Source: Paenibacillus sp. FSL H8-0332 (GTDB lineage Bacteria; Bacillota; Bacilli; Paenibacillales; Paenibacillaceae). From it: a stretch of 64,000 nucleotides of DNA. The notes under the pieces were generated by a model that worked only from the letters and a program-made list of their open reading frames with translations, ran no database searches and was not told the origin of the DNA. Position 1 is the first letter of the stretch. The number at the start of each line of letters is the position of its first letter. Shown here one piece after another: positions 25,927 through 34,700 of the stretch. Made by a program: the position numbers and the translations under genes. The stretch lies in assembly GCF_037963835.1 (NCBI RefSeq), contig NZ_CP150145.1, positions 5,704,001 through 5,768,000 on the forward strand. The letters run 5' to 3'.

Positions 25927-25947
25927 TAATCGTAATAATTACGATTA
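25927..25947 (-). promoter_or_regulatory. Zur box over the promoter of the Opp/Nik-methyltransferase operon
   Basis: A perfect 21-bp palindrome with the core TCGTAATAATTACGA, which matches the known Bacillus Zur operator TCGTAATNATTACGA. On the minus strand a TATAAT (25951-25946) overlaps the palindrome's upstream end, so Zur bound with zinc would block RNA polymerase. The first codon of the operon follows within four bases. The -35 element is poor. This indicates derepression under zinc limitation. Confidence 0.88.
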
Positions 25948-26006
25948 TAACATAAAAATTTTAAATGAATAGTCCTAAAAAAATGCCACACTGCCGCCAA
26001 ATGCAA

Positions 26007-26036
26007 AAAGCAGCCTCCCTTGGGGAGACCGCTCTT
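26007..26036 (-). terminator. terminator of the aldo/keto reductase gene
   Basis: Minus-strand arms AGCGGTCTCCC and GGGAGGCTGCT with a CAA loop, followed by TTTTT. It lies about 35 bp after the reductase stop. Confidence 0.75.
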
Positions 26037-26070
26037 TGCATCTACAGCTTATAATGCTCTATCTGTCAGC

Positions 26071-26907
26071 TTAGAAATTAAAATTATCCGGGTCCGGGCC
26101 GAAGCGGTGGTTCTGGTTGAGATCCTCGATTGCCTTAACATCCTCATCGCTGAGTGTGAAGTCGAAGAATCCGGCGTTCTCAATGATCCGCTCCTGATGG
26201 ACCGACTTTGGAATGGTAATGACGCCCTGCTGCAGATCCCAGCGCAGAACAATCTGCGCTACTGTCTTGCCATACCGCTCCGCCAGCTCCTTCAGCAGTG
26301 GAAGGTCCAGATTCCCCTGCATGAGCGGACTCCAGGCTTCCAGCTGGATATCATGCGCCCGTGCATATTTCAGCAATTCACGCTGGGTCAGTAGCGGATG
26401 GAATTCCACCTGATCCACCACCGGCACCACTCCGCTGTCCTCGATGATGTCCTCTAGATGATGCGTCTGGAAATTGCTTACCCCGATGGATTTGACCAGC
26501 CCTTCCTTTTGCAGATGGATCAGCGCTTTCCAGGTTTCTTTATATTTGCCGGCGACCGGCCAGTGGATCAAGTACAAATCCACCTGCTCCAGGCCCAGCT
26601 TCTTGCGGCTGACTTCAAAAGCCTTCAGGGTAGATTCATACCCTTGATCCGGGTTGCGGACCTTGGTGGTAATAAACAGCTCTTCCCGGGGAACTCCGCA
26701 TTCACGGATTGCCTGCCCCACACCCTCTTCATTGTTATAGCCGGCAGCCGTATCAATACTGCGATACCCCGTCTCCACCGCAGACTTCACCGCACGGATA
26801 ACCTCTTCGCCATCCTTGGTCTGCCATACGCCAAGACCCAGCCACGGCATGGTCACGCCATCGTTCAAGGTAGGCCCGCCTGTAAATGGTGCGTTCATTT
26901 CACTCAT
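26071..26907 (-). CDS. aldo/keto reductase
   Basis: NADPH-dependent oxidoreductase of the AKR superfamily, 278 aa from the ATG at 26907 (GGAGGG upstream; the frame extends upstream without a better start). Catalytic tetrad: Asp in SIDTAAGYNNEEGVG with Tyr in the same helix, Lys in FITTKVRN, His in YLIHWPVAG. Cofactor signature near the C-terminus is TIPKSVHQERIIENAGFFDF. Close relatives reduce methylglyoxal and other aldehydes. It stands alone with its own terminator. Confidence 0.93.
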   Translation of the reverse strand: MSEMNAPFTGGPTLNDGVTMPWLGLGVWQTKDGEEVIRAVKSAVETGYRSIDTAAGYNNEEGVGQAIRECGVPREELFITTKVRNPDQGYESTLKAFEVSRKKLGLEQVDLYLIHWPVAGKYKETWKALIHLQKEGLVKSIGVSNFQTHHLEDIIEDSGVVPVVDQVEFHPLLTQRELLKYARAHDIQLEAWSPLMQGNLDLPLLKELAERYGKTVAQIVLRWDLQQGVITIPKSVHQERIIENAGFFDFTLSDEDVKAIEDLNQNHRFGPDPDNFNF

Positions 26908-27054
26908 ATCGATACCCTCCAAGCCTAATTTGAATTCAACAAGCTTCCTTAACCGTATTCCCGCTCTCATAATCATCCAACTGCGAAATCCGTTCACCGT
27001 TATAGCGAATAGGTTGCCAAATCGTGAAGATTGTATGCCTCCTATGTATCAAAA

Positions 27055-27087
27055 ATGGAGCACAGCCCCTATTCGGCCGTACTCCAT
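27055..27087 (-). terminator. terminator of the cupin gene
   Basis: Short arms ATGGAG and CTCCAT around a GC-containing loop, followed on the minus strand by TTTTTG. It lies about 15 bp after the cupin stop. Confidence 0.55.
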
Positions 27088-27100
27088 AACCTAACCCCGC

Positions 27101-27559
27101 TTATTTCTTGTCAATCAGCTTGAAATCGTCAAAGTGGAACTCCGGAGATACGATGCAGGAGACGAGCGCCGGTTCTTCACCTAGCGGGCGCGCGGCTTGC
27201 CATACGCCGGGAGGAATCACAACCTGCGGCTGCTGGCCCGCAGCGATATCCAGACCCAGGATAACCTCCGTTACGTTCTCCGGCTCTGCGCCGTTGCCTC
27301 CCAGACTGAGCACAATCGGGCTGCCGGAATGATACAGCCAGATTTCGGAGGACAGCACGGTATGAAAGTCTGAACTCTCGTCAGCATGAAGCAGGAAATA
27401 AATCGACGAAGCTGAAGCGCGCGGGCCCGAATAAGCCTCGCCCAGCGTCTCCTGGGGAATCTCAAAGGGAGCATTCCAAAGTCTCTTGTACCATCCGCCT
27501 TCAACGTGGGGCTGTAGCCCCAGTGTTTCTACGAGCGGAGAAATTTCTTTTTGCGTCAC
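27101..27559 (-). CDS. cupin_5 (DUF985) family protein
   Basis: A 152-aa single-domain cupin. The start is GTG with AAGGAGAAGATACC upstream. Motifs of the DUF985/YML079w-like family are HVEGGWYKRLW, SIYFLLHADESSDFH (first metal-binding box) and VVIPPGVWQAARPLGEEPALVSCIV, ending EFHFDDFKLIDK. Probably a small-molecule or sugar binding protein; substrate unknown. Monocistronic. Confidence 0.85.
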   Translation of the reverse strand: MTQKEISPLVETLGLQPHVEGGWYKRLWNAPFEIPQETLGEAYSGPRASASSIYFLLHADESSDFHTVLSSEIWLYHSGSPIVLSLGGNGAEPENVTEVILGLDIAAGQQPQVVIPPGVWQAARPLGEEPALVSCIVSPEFHFDDFKLIDKK

Positions 27560-27703
27560 GGTATCTTCTCCTTCAAGTTTTGCACAGCGGCAAAACAGTC
27601 TTCATAAGCAAAGGCTTAAGAGGTACGGAGTACCTGCTAAGCCTCGGCCTGATTGTGCTATTAACTGTAACGGAAACTGCAAGAATTGTAAATTGTCTTA
27701 CGC

Positions 27704-28639
27704 TTATTTGCCTTCTTTGCTAGCCTTGAATACTTCGGCGATGGCTCCCAGGCTGCCCAGCGTCTCCACCGCACTGGTCGGCAGGAATATTTTGTTCGCA
27801 GGTCCCTTGGAGATGTCTGTCAAAGCTTCAAAGGACTGATAAGCCAGTACTTTTTCATCCAGTCCTGCGCTGGCAATCATGGCAATCCGGGCCTTCTCGG
27901 CCATCGCCACTGCTTCGATCGCCTTGGCCTGGCCGAGGGCTTCCAGCTCCTGCGCCTGACCGAGACCTTCCGCCTGACGGATGCGGGCTTCCTTATCCCC
28001 TTCCGCCTTCAGGATCTTACTCTGCTTATCCCCTTCAGCACGAAGGATCATATCCTGCTTGGCAGCTTCCGCCTCCAGTACAATCGCACGCTTGCTACGT
28101 TCGGCCTTCATCTGTTTGTCCATGGCTTCCTGGATATCGAGCGGCGGCTTGATATCGATAACTTCGACCCGCTCAATGCGCACGCCCCACTTCTCTGTCG
28201 CTTCATCCAGCGCGAGACGGATGTCGGAGGAGATTTTTTCACGGCCGGACAAGGTTTCATCCAGCTCCAGCTTACCGATAATCTGACGCATGGTAGCTGT
28301 GGAGATATTCCGTACCCCATACACATAATCGGAGATTCCGTACGTCGCTTCTTCCGGACCTACTACCTGATAGAAGATAATCGTATCGATCTGCACCTGT
28401 ACGTTATCCTTCGTGATTACGGTCTGCGGCGGTACATTCGCCTGTTGAATCCGCAGGTCATGATAGACCCGCACCTGATCAATGACCGGAATCAGAATGT
28501 TCAGACCTGGTGTGAGCAGACGGTGGAATTTTCCAAGACGCTCTACAACCCCAACTCTTTGCTGCGGGACAATCTTGATAGTCATTGCGATAAATACTAC
28601 GACGACAACAATAATAATTCCGATAATCACCAATTCCAT
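27704..28639 (-). CDS. SPFH/band-7 membrane protein (QmcA/stomatin-like)
   Basis: Membrane-anchored scaffold of lipid microdomains, 311 aa. An N-terminal helix (ELVIIGIIIVVVVVFIAMTI) is followed by the SPFH domain (VPQQRVGVVERLGKFHRLLTPG, then VITKDNVQVQIDTIIFYQV) and an Ala/Glu/Lys-rich coiled coil (DMILRAEGDKQSKILKAEG). The ATG at 28639 overlaps the NfeD stop (TAATG), and GGGGG lies 10 bp upstream. The NfeD-SPFH pairing is conserved: NfeD partners often help assemble or regulate the SPFH complex. Confidence 0.92.
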   Translation of the reverse strand: MELVIIGIIIVVVVVFIAMTIKIVPQQRVGVVERLGKFHRLLTPGLNILIPVIDQVRVYHDLRIQQANVPPQTVITKDNVQVQIDTIIFYQVVGPEEATYGISDYVYGVRNISTATMRQIIGKLELDETLSGREKISSDIRLALDEATEKWGVRIERVEVIDIKPPLDIQEAMDKQMKAERSKRAIVLEAEAAKQDMILRAEGDKQSKILKAEGDKEARIRQAEGLGQAQELEALGQAKAIEAVAMAEKARIAMIASAGLDEKVLAYQSFEALTDISKGPANKIFLPTSAVETLGSLGAIAEVFKASKEGK

Positions 28640-29073
28640 TAGTACATATCCCCCCATCGTTCTACTTCAATAATGGTAGTGCTTCTTCTTACTACAATTA
28701 CCTGTTGACCCTTGCCTAGTGCCACTGTTGAGGTTGCACTCCATGTATCGCCGCCAATCTTAACCTGCCCGTAACGGCCAGGCTCAATCGGTTCAACGAC
28801 CAGACCTTGCCTGCCGACAATGTCGGTACCCGTATCCTTGAAGCCCCGCGCATTGCGCAGCCGCTCAGACAATGGCTTGGTGAAGAACGTCAAGGCCAGG
28901 GCTAACAGCGAACCCGCTACGACCTGCAGCAGCCATGCATCCGGCAGCACAAGCGCAACCAGTCCGGCAGCCAAGGCTCCCAGGCTAAGCCATAACAAAT
29001 AGAATGTAAACGTAAACATCTCTACAACAAACAAGACGCCAGCGGCAATTAACCACAATACCCACATACTCAT
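28639..29073 (-). CDS. NfeD-like membrane protein
   Basis: Short NfeD-type partner of the SPFH protein, 144 aa from the ATG at 29073 (GGTGG upstream; a GTG at 29088 is the alternative). Three to four helices in the first 75 residues (VLWLIAAGVLFVVEMFTFTF, LSLGALAAGLVALVLP, LLQVVAGSLLALALTF) precede an OB-fold tail (GRQGLVVEPIEPGRYGQVKI). The stop overlaps the start of the SPFH gene, so the two are coupled. It lacks the ClpP-like protease domain of long NfeD proteins. Confidence 0.88.
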   Translation of the reverse strand: MSMWVLWLIAAGVLFVVEMFTFTFYLLWLSLGALAAGLVALVLPDAWLLQVVAGSLLALALTFFTKPLSERLRNARGFKDTGTDIVGRQGLVVEPIEPGRYGQVKIGGDTWSATSTVALGKGQQVIVVRRSTTIIEVERWGDMY

Positions 29074-29288
29074 TGGTGAACCCACCACCTTCCGCTATAT
29101 ACTACTATAACGAAATAATCGGCATCACGTTTCATAATATTTTTGGAGGCCGGGACAGCCGCCTGTCTGTTCATTATATTTCAGCCTGTGGAAGCTTATG
29201 AACCTTAAGCGGAATACAGGATGGCTAAATTGTATTTAAACATAAATATATCCAATCGAAGCGAAAAAAAATCATTAACCAAATTAAA

Positions 29289-29318
29289 AACGGTGCCAGC
29301 TTAAAAGCCGGCACCGTT
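29289..29318. terminator. terminator of the chitinase gene
   Basis: Arms AACGGTGCC and GGCACCGTT with a 12-base loop, A-rich on one side and T-rich on the other, 65 bp after the chitinase stop. The rest of 29074-29382 holds no gene I can support. Confidence 0.8.
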
Positions 29319-29382
29319 CCTTGTTCTATACTTAGGCATAGTCATGCCCTATGGTTGGATTCCTGCGCTGTCCGCTCCGCCT

Positions 29383-31305
29383 TTAGTTCAGCTTCCAGAG
29401 CGCAGGAGTGACATTCGGCTCCCAGCCGGCCAGTGAGGTATGCGCCTGCAGACAGGTGTAAGATTGCCCGCTGTAAGTTACGATACTGCCGACACTATAC
29501 GCGGTACCCGCTTTCCAGGCAGCAGCGCCTGGAGTAGCCGAAGGGATTGGCGTCACTACAGGAGTAGAGGTTGGCGCTACTGTCGGCGTAGCCGAAGGGC
29601 TTACTGTCGGGAGTGGCGTAGCTGTCGGCTGCGGAGTAGCGTTACCGCAGGTTCCGGTCACCCGCCACACCCCGAAGGCTCCGCTAAGATCCGGCCGGTC
29701 CCCTTGCGTCCACCACTGGGCTTGATACAGCAGTCCACCGTAGGAGACCTGCTGGCCTTGCGTGTAGACAGCGGCCGAGCTCCATGCAACCGCCGAGCAT
29801 TGCCCCGGCGTAGCCGTTGGCGCCACTGTCGCTGTCGGTGTAGCCGATGGCTTCACCGTGGCCGTCGGTGCCACTGTCGCGGTCGGCGTAGCCGATGGCT
29901 TCACTGTTGCGGTCGGTGCGACTGTCGCGGTCGGCACCGGCGTAGCCGTTGGTGTCACCACTCCGCCTCCCAGCTCTGCGCCCAGCTTGGTCTGCAGCGT
30001 CTTGTTGCGGTCGCCGCTGGTCTCCCAGAACATCGCTCCGGCCAGACCCTTTGATTTCAGGTAGGTCGCTTTGTACCCGATGGATTCGGCATCATCATAG
30101 CTGATGAAGGTCTGGTTGGCCGGGTTGTAGAGATAAGGAACCTTGGAGGTGTTGTTCCAGTAACGGGTATAACCGTTCTTGTTAATGTAGTTCGCTTCCA
30201 AATCATTGAAATCGTAGTTGCCCTTCTCCCAGGTTCCGGTGGAGGATATCCCGGCAGATACCTGATATTGCCCGTTCCCCGCAGCAGGAGCACCTCCCCA
30301 GCCCCGGCCGTAGAACGGCATGCCGAGCACCAGCTTATTAGCCGGTACGCCTGCACTCAGATAGCTGGTCACCGCCTTGTCGATGTTATAATTCGCCGGC
30401 TCGGTCAACCCTGAAGATGCGGCTGCCGGGTCATAATACAACGGCGCATTGTGACCGGTGGTAGGGTTCCAACTGCCGTTGAAGTCGTAGGTCATAATGT
30501 TGATCCAGTCGACCACAGCGGCGATTCCGCTGAGATTGTTATTCTGGATGTAAGTGGGGCCTGCACCGGAGGCAATGGTCAGCAGATACGTTTTGCCGTC
30601 AGCAGCTCCGGCGGCATTCAGCTTCTCCCGGATCTTTTGGAGCAGCAGGATGTAGTTCTGCTTATCCTCAGGACGGTAGCTATTGCCCGCAAGTCCGCCG
30701 CTAACCGGGTATTCCCAGTCCAGATCGACACCATCCATCTTGTATTTGCGGATAAAATCCACGGAGGAATTGGCGAACACCTCACGGGTTGCCGCCGTGG
30801 CAGCCACATCCGAGAAGCGGTTGGACCAGGTCCAGCCCCCGACGGAGATCATCGTCTTCAGGCTCGGATTCTTGTCCTTCAGCTTCCAGAGCTGCTTCAG
30901 ATTTCCCTTGATCGGGTCATCCCATTTGTCATCGCCGAAGCTTTTCTGGGCATCGATCCAGGGATCGCCCAGCACTACGGTGCCATTGGGCACGCTGATC
31001 GCCTGCCCCTGCTCGTTCTGGCAGGACCAGGTGACCGGATTCGGCCCGGTCGGGTCAGGATTGCCGTGTATTCCGTTCCAGCAGATGTCGGCAAAGGCAT
31101 AGTTGATGACATTCATTTTGCCAGGATCGATATCCGTTACATTATAAGCCCGCCCGTAGGCGGCCCATGAAGCATAGTAGCCGACAATCTTGTAGTCTCC
31201 GGCTGCCTGAACAGTTCTGCTATTTGCACCAAAAGCCGAAAAAAGAGTAAGGAAAAGAACTGCCGCCAAGCCAAGCACAAAGGATTTTCTTTTGATAAAG
31301 GCCAT
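29383..31305 (-). CDS. secreted GH18 chitinase with two chitin-binding modules
   Basis: Hydrolyses chitin outside the cell, 640 aa. Signal peptide ends near TVQAAG. The GH18 barrel (residues about 35-410) starts YKIVGYYASWAAYGRAYNV and has the catalytic DxxDxDWE motif in MDGVDLDWEYP, plus MTYDFNGSW and SEWDxx-like AMFWETSGDR. A Thr/Pro/Ala linker (PTATVAPTATVKPSATP) leads to a CBM5/12 module (AWSSAAVYTQGQQVSYGGLL), a second linker and a second CBM5/12 (AWKAGTAYSVGSIVTYSGQS). Start placed at the ATG 31305, with GGAGG 10 bp upstream. The linker repeats give large antisense reading frames that are not genes. Confidence 0.95.
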   Translation of the reverse strand: MAFIKRKSFVLGLAAVLFLTLFSAFGANSRTVQAAGDYKIVGYYASWAAYGRAYNVTDIDPGKMNVINYAFADICWNGIHGNPDPTGPNPVTWSCQNEQGQAISVPNGTVVLGDPWIDAQKSFGDDKWDDPIKGNLKQLWKLKDKNPSLKTMISVGGWTWSNRFSDVAATAATREVFANSSVDFIRKYKMDGVDLDWEYPVSGGLAGNSYRPEDKQNYILLLQKIREKLNAAGAADGKTYLLTIASGAGPTYIQNNNLSGIAAVVDWINIMTYDFNGSWNPTTGHNAPLYYDPAAASSGLTEPANYNIDKAVTSYLSAGVPANKLVLGMPFYGRGWGGAPAAGNGQYQVSAGISSTGTWEKGNYDFNDLEANYINKNGYTRYWNNTSKVPYLYNPANQTFISYDDAESIGYKATYLKSKGLAGAMFWETSGDRNKTLQTKLGAELGGGVVTPTATPVPTATVAPTATVKPSATPTATVAPTATVKPSATPTATVAPTATPGQCSAVAWSSAAVYTQGQQVSYGGLLYQAQWWTQGDRPDLSGAFGVWRVTGTCGNATPQPTATPLPTVSPSATPTVAPTSTPVVTPIPSATPGAAAWKAGTAYSVGSIVTYSGQSYTCLQAHTSLAGWEPNVTPALWKLN

Positions 31306-31735
31306 TTCGTGATTACCTCCCCGGTTCAATGCGTAACCTGTAAGCCTGCTTCATGGACATACATGCGCCTCTGCCATCAAGGATATTAAGTGACCGTTCT
31401 TCCCTTGCCGCGAATGAGAATGAGAAAGCTCAGCGTTCACCTCCCGGACCCGATTGGCCTTGACCTTCACCCTGTGAAACTATTAAATTCCTGGCAGTCT
31501 GACTGGTAGAATAGTTATACAGCTCAAAAAAAGCGCAGTTCAGCAGCATACGGATCACTCGCTCCGCTGAGGCCTACGTTGTTGTCTGGTACAGGGCAGG
31601 GTGGGTAGTTTGCGGCGATTTTGCGGGAGGATGCAGGATCTGCGAAGGGGTGAAGTCAACTCTTATTCTCATACAAAGCCGGAGGATATGCTAGGGATAA
31701 ATTTCCATAATCAGGGGGGATTATTATCTAAAAAA
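31306..31735. other. intergenic region upstream of the chitinase gene
   Basis: About 430 bp between the chitinase start and the rdgB terminator. No reading frame with a ribosome binding site, RNA or clear catabolite-response element was seen. It must contain the chitinase promoter, but I could not assign hexamers with confidence. Confidence 0.4.
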
Positions 31736-31737
31736 AT

Positions 31738-31773
31738 AAGCAGCCCTAAGCATATTCTGCTTACGGGCTGCTT
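31738..31773 (-). terminator. terminator of the gerM-rph-rdgB unit
   Basis: Arms AAGCAGCCC (31738-31746) and GGGCTGCTT (31765-31773), extended by TAAGCA/TGCTTA pairing, followed on the minus strand by ATTTTTTT. It lies 20 bp after rdgB. Confidence 0.85.
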
Positions 31774-31791
31774 CTACAGTATCCAAATCTT

Positions 31792-32433
31792 CTATTGACC
31801 GCCGCTCTGCGCGGCAGCAAGCTTCTCGGTCAGACGCCGCAGCGCCGTCCCGCGGTGGCTGATCGCCTGCTTCTCCGCAAGCGTCAGCTCAGCCATCGTC
31901 TTCTCGTATTCCGGAAGATAGAACAGCGGGTCATAGCCGAAACCGCCGCCGCCCGCAGGCTCCGAGGTAATCCAGCCTTCGACCGTACCCTCAGCCGTCC
32001 ATTCCCGTCCGTCCGCCGGATCATAGAGCGACAGGGCACAGACAAACCGTGCGGGACTCAGCAGCGGCTGTCCGGTATCCTCCCCCTGCTTCAGCCGCTC
32101 CAGCTCGCTCATCAGCTTCAGATTATTCGCCTCATCATCCGCTGCTTCACCAGCATAGCGGGCCGAATACACGCCGGGGCTTCCGTCCAGCGCCTCTACG
32201 CAGAGCCCGGAATCGTCTGCCAGCACCGGCAGTCCAAGGGCATTCCCTACTGCGCGTGATTTCTTGAAGGCATTCTCGGCAAAAGTGGCCCCGTCCTCGA
32301 CTACATCCGGCAGATCCGGGTAGTCATACATGCTTTTGACCGTGAGTCCGAGGGGAGCAAAGGCATGCTGGAACTCCCGCACCTTGCCTTTGTTCTTCGT
32401 TGCGACAATCAGAATTCCGCTGCCGGATTTCAT
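31792..32433 (-). CDS. rdgB: XTP/dITP diphosphatase (RdgB/HAM1)
   Basis: Removes deaminated purine nucleoside triphosphates, 213 aa from the ATG at 32433. Family motifs: ILIVATKNKGKVREFQHAF at the N-terminus (substrate loop TKNKGK), VVEDGATFAENAFKKSRA, ADDSGLCVEALDGSPGVYSAR, GFGYDPLFYLPEYEKTMAEL and ISHRGTALRRL. The ATG follows the rph stop by one base (TAGGATG), so they are coupled. This order (gerM, rph, rdgB) matches Bacillus. Confidence 0.95.
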   Translation of the reverse strand: MKSGSGILIVATKNKGKVREFQHAFAPLGLTVKSMYDYPDLPDVVEDGATFAENAFKKSRAVGNALGLPVLADDSGLCVEALDGSPGVYSARYAGEAADDEANNLKLMSELERLKQGEDTGQPLLSPARFVCALSLYDPADGREWTAEGTVEGWITSEPAGGGGFGYDPLFYLPEYEKTMAELTLAEKQAISHRGTALRRLTEKLAAAQSGGQ

Positions 32434-32434
32434 C

Positions 32435-33193
32435 CTACACCCCTTGGCCGGTCTGGCCGGCAGGGATTTTGAGCGCGATGGCGCCAAGGACTTCTTTTTG
32501 CACAGCGATCAGCTCGTAGATCCCCTTCTCTCCAAGACCCAGCAGCTGGTCAAGCTCCTGTCGGGTAAATGGCCGCTCTTCGCCTGTGCCCTGAACCTCA
32601 ACGAAAGCACCGCCGCCCGTCATAACCACGTTCATATCCACCTTCGCCTTGGAATCCTCTTCATAATTCAGATCGAGCAGTGTCTTGTCGCCGACTACCC
32701 CCACACTGATGGCTGCCAGGTAGTCCGTAATCGGGAAGACCGTCAGCTTATTCTGGAGGGCAAGCTTGTTCATGGCGAAGGCCATCGCTACAAAAGCGCC
32801 CGTGATCGAAGCCGTCCGCGTTCCCCCGTCCGCTTGAATCACATCACAGTCCAGCGTAATACTGCGTTCGCCGAGCGCCTGCAAATTCACCACCGAACGC
32901 AAGGCCCGTCCGATCAGACGCTGGATCTCCATGGTCCGCCCGGTCAGCTTGCCGCGCGCGGCTTCACGCTGGTTGCGGGTCTGGGTCGCGCGGGGAAGCA
33001 TCGAATATTCGGCGGTTACCCAGCCCTTGCCTTGTCCTTTCAGAAACGGCGGGACCTTCTCATCCACGGTTGCCGTACAGATGACCTTGGTATCTCCCAT
33101 CTCAATGATGACGGAGCCTTCTGCATATTTGTTGGTCTGGGTCGTTATCGTTATTGGCCGGAGCTGATCTTCGTTGCGTCCGTTTGATCTCAT
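32435..33193 (-). CDS. rph: ribonuclease PH
   Basis: Phosphorolytic 3'-5' exoribonuclease that trims tRNA 3' ends, 252 aa. Signatures: [70 protein letters not shown] and [23 protein letters not shown] lies before the ATG. It is between gerM and rdgB on the same strand. Confidence 0.96.
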   Translation of the reverse strand: MRSNGRNEDQLRPITITTQTNKYAEGSVIIEMGDTKVICTATVDEKVPPFLKGQGKGWVTAEYSMLPRATQTRNQREAARGKLTGRTMEIQRLIGRALRSVVNLQALGERSITLDCDVIQADGGTRTASITGAFVAMAFAMNKLALQNKLTVFPITDYLAAISVGVVGDKTLLDLNYEEDSKAKVDMNVVMTGGGAFVEVQGTGEERPFTRQELDQLLGLGEKGIYELIAVQKEVLGAIALKIPAGQTGQGV

Positions 33194-33237
33194 CTTTTCT
33201 GCCTCCTACATCGTATAGCGCGAAGTTTGTGTATACA

Positions 33238-33328
33238 TTCATCCGTATCTTATACGCAGAAACGGGTGCCGCCCCCTATGGAAGAGAACGGCACCGCTGC
33301 TCCTGACCCGTTATTCGGATGAACAATA
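33238..33328. terminator. two-tier hairpin between gerM and rph
   Basis: Outer arms TTCATCCG and CGGATGAA, then AACGGGT/ACCCGTT and GGTGCCG/CGGCACC enclose a 17-base loop. No long U run follows on the minus strand, so it may be an attenuator or processing site rather than a strong terminator. Confidence 0.55.
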
Positions 33329-33384
33329 CTTTATTCTATCAAAGAGTAGGCACAAAAGCATCTTTTTAAACCGATGGATTCGGT

Positions 33385-34506
33385 CTAAAGCGGCAGCTCG
33401 TTCACATATTCCGGCGCTGAAACAGGCTGGCCGTAATCGACGTTATTGGTACCCGTAACCGTATCCTTGCCGTTCAGACGGATCTGCACCAGCGAATCAT
33501 CTGTATTCTGGGCCACCGTCAGCACGACCGACTCCAGCATCTCCTCGGGAATGCTTGTGCTGCCTTCGAACATATCATCGGTCAGCGATACGGTGACTAC
33601 TCCGTTCTGCCCTGCTTTTACAGAATCGACCACCGTTCCCTGCGTCATGACCATCTCCAGGCCGTTCTCGGACTGCGGTCCGGCAATCAGCTCGCTCAGA
33701 GCAGCCTTCACCGTATCCCCGCCAGCGGGTACAAACCGGGTAACCGGAACATAATACTGATGGCCGCCATCCGGTGAAGCAGCTGCGAAATAGACTGTGA
33801 CTGCGCTGGAGTTCATCATCAATGCGTTATGCTTCGGCAGATTAATGCCCATCGTGCGGGCCAGCGGGCGATCCAGCGGTGTGCCTTGCAGCGGCATTTC
33901 AGTCAGCTTTTTGCCATCGACCCAGAGCTGCACTCCCTTAATGTCATCCTGCCCGGTCAGTGTCCAGGTCAGCGCTTCAAGGATTTTGCGTTCATCCGCA
34001 GGATCGTAGTCGTTAAACGCCGAGTTGAATTCAACAATGGCGACATGGTCCTGGCCGACCGACACCTGATTCACTATCGTCCCTGCGGGCAGTACGCCCT
34101 GGAAGCCCTTAGGTAGTGCAGACGCGTAATCCCCCTTGCTGACCAGTGCCGTGAGGGAATTCTTCAGCATGACTGTGTCCTCGCTTTTCGGAAAAGACAG
34201 AGCCACCGGAGCCAGCAGACCGTTCTGATCCTCCAGATACACAGTGGTCCGCTCACCGGCTACAGCAGGCGCACCGGTATCCTTCACCCCAACGGACAGA
34301 TCCGTCTCATTCAGGGATGCGGGTCCGAATACACCGGTATCCAGCGTATCTTCCCCGCTCACTTGCAGCATTTGAGCTTCTACGGCGGCGGGAGGCGGGT
34401 CCACAGCGGCGGATTCTGAACCGAACAGACTGCAGCCGGAGAGCACAAGCGGAACGGCCAGCAGGCAAGCCGCAGACGCCCCGCGGAGGTGTTTCACAGG
34501 TTTCAT
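33385..34506 (-). CDS. gerM: GerM-type spore germination/sporulation lipoprotein
   Basis: A 373-aa lipoprotein with lipobox VLSGC (Cys about 25). It carries two GerMN domains: the first around AVAGERTTVYLEDQNGLLAP to VSVGQDHVAIVEFNSAF, the second around SAVTVYFAAASPDGGHQYYVPVTR cut here at YFAAASPD to SVKAGQNGVVTVSLTDDM. Bacillus GerM is in the sporulation sigma-E regulon and affects cortex and germination. It lies upstream of rph, as in Bacillus. ATG at 34506 follows a TTG codon. Confidence 0.9.
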   Translation of the reverse strand: MKPVKHLRGASAACLLAVPLVLSGCSLFGSESAAVDPPPAAVEAQMLQVSGEDTLDTGVFGPASLNETDLSVGVKDTGAPAVAGERTTVYLEDQNGLLAPVALSFPKSEDTVMLKNSLTALVSKGDYASALPKGFQGVLPAGTIVNQVSVGQDHVAIVEFNSAFNDYDPADERKILEALTWTLTGQDDIKGVQLWVDGKKLTEMPLQGTPLDRPLARTMGINLPKHNALMMNSSAVTVYFAAASPDGGHQYYVPVTRFVPAGGDTVKAALSELIAGPQSENGLEMVMTQGTVVDSVKAGQNGVVTVSLTDDMFEGSTSIPEEMLESVVLTVAQNTDDSLVQIRLNGKDTVTGTNNVDYGQPVSAPEYVNELPL

Positions 34507-34700
34507 CAATCTTCATTACCCCTTTCAACGCTAAGATCAGTTTGTACTGCTATGTATACGAGCCCTGTGTCCAAAAAATAACAACAGCTTATCCTAAATT
34601 ACAGAGATTCTATTCGGACGTTTCTGGACATCGGTCTGCCGCTTGCGTACAATTTAGTACATACCCAAATCACACCCGACTCACGAATGGAGGACTTCCT

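Noticed and set aside
29440-31170. Arg/Ser-rich and other plus-strand frames opposite the chitinase
   Set aside because: Antisense shadows of the linker repeats and GH18 domain.
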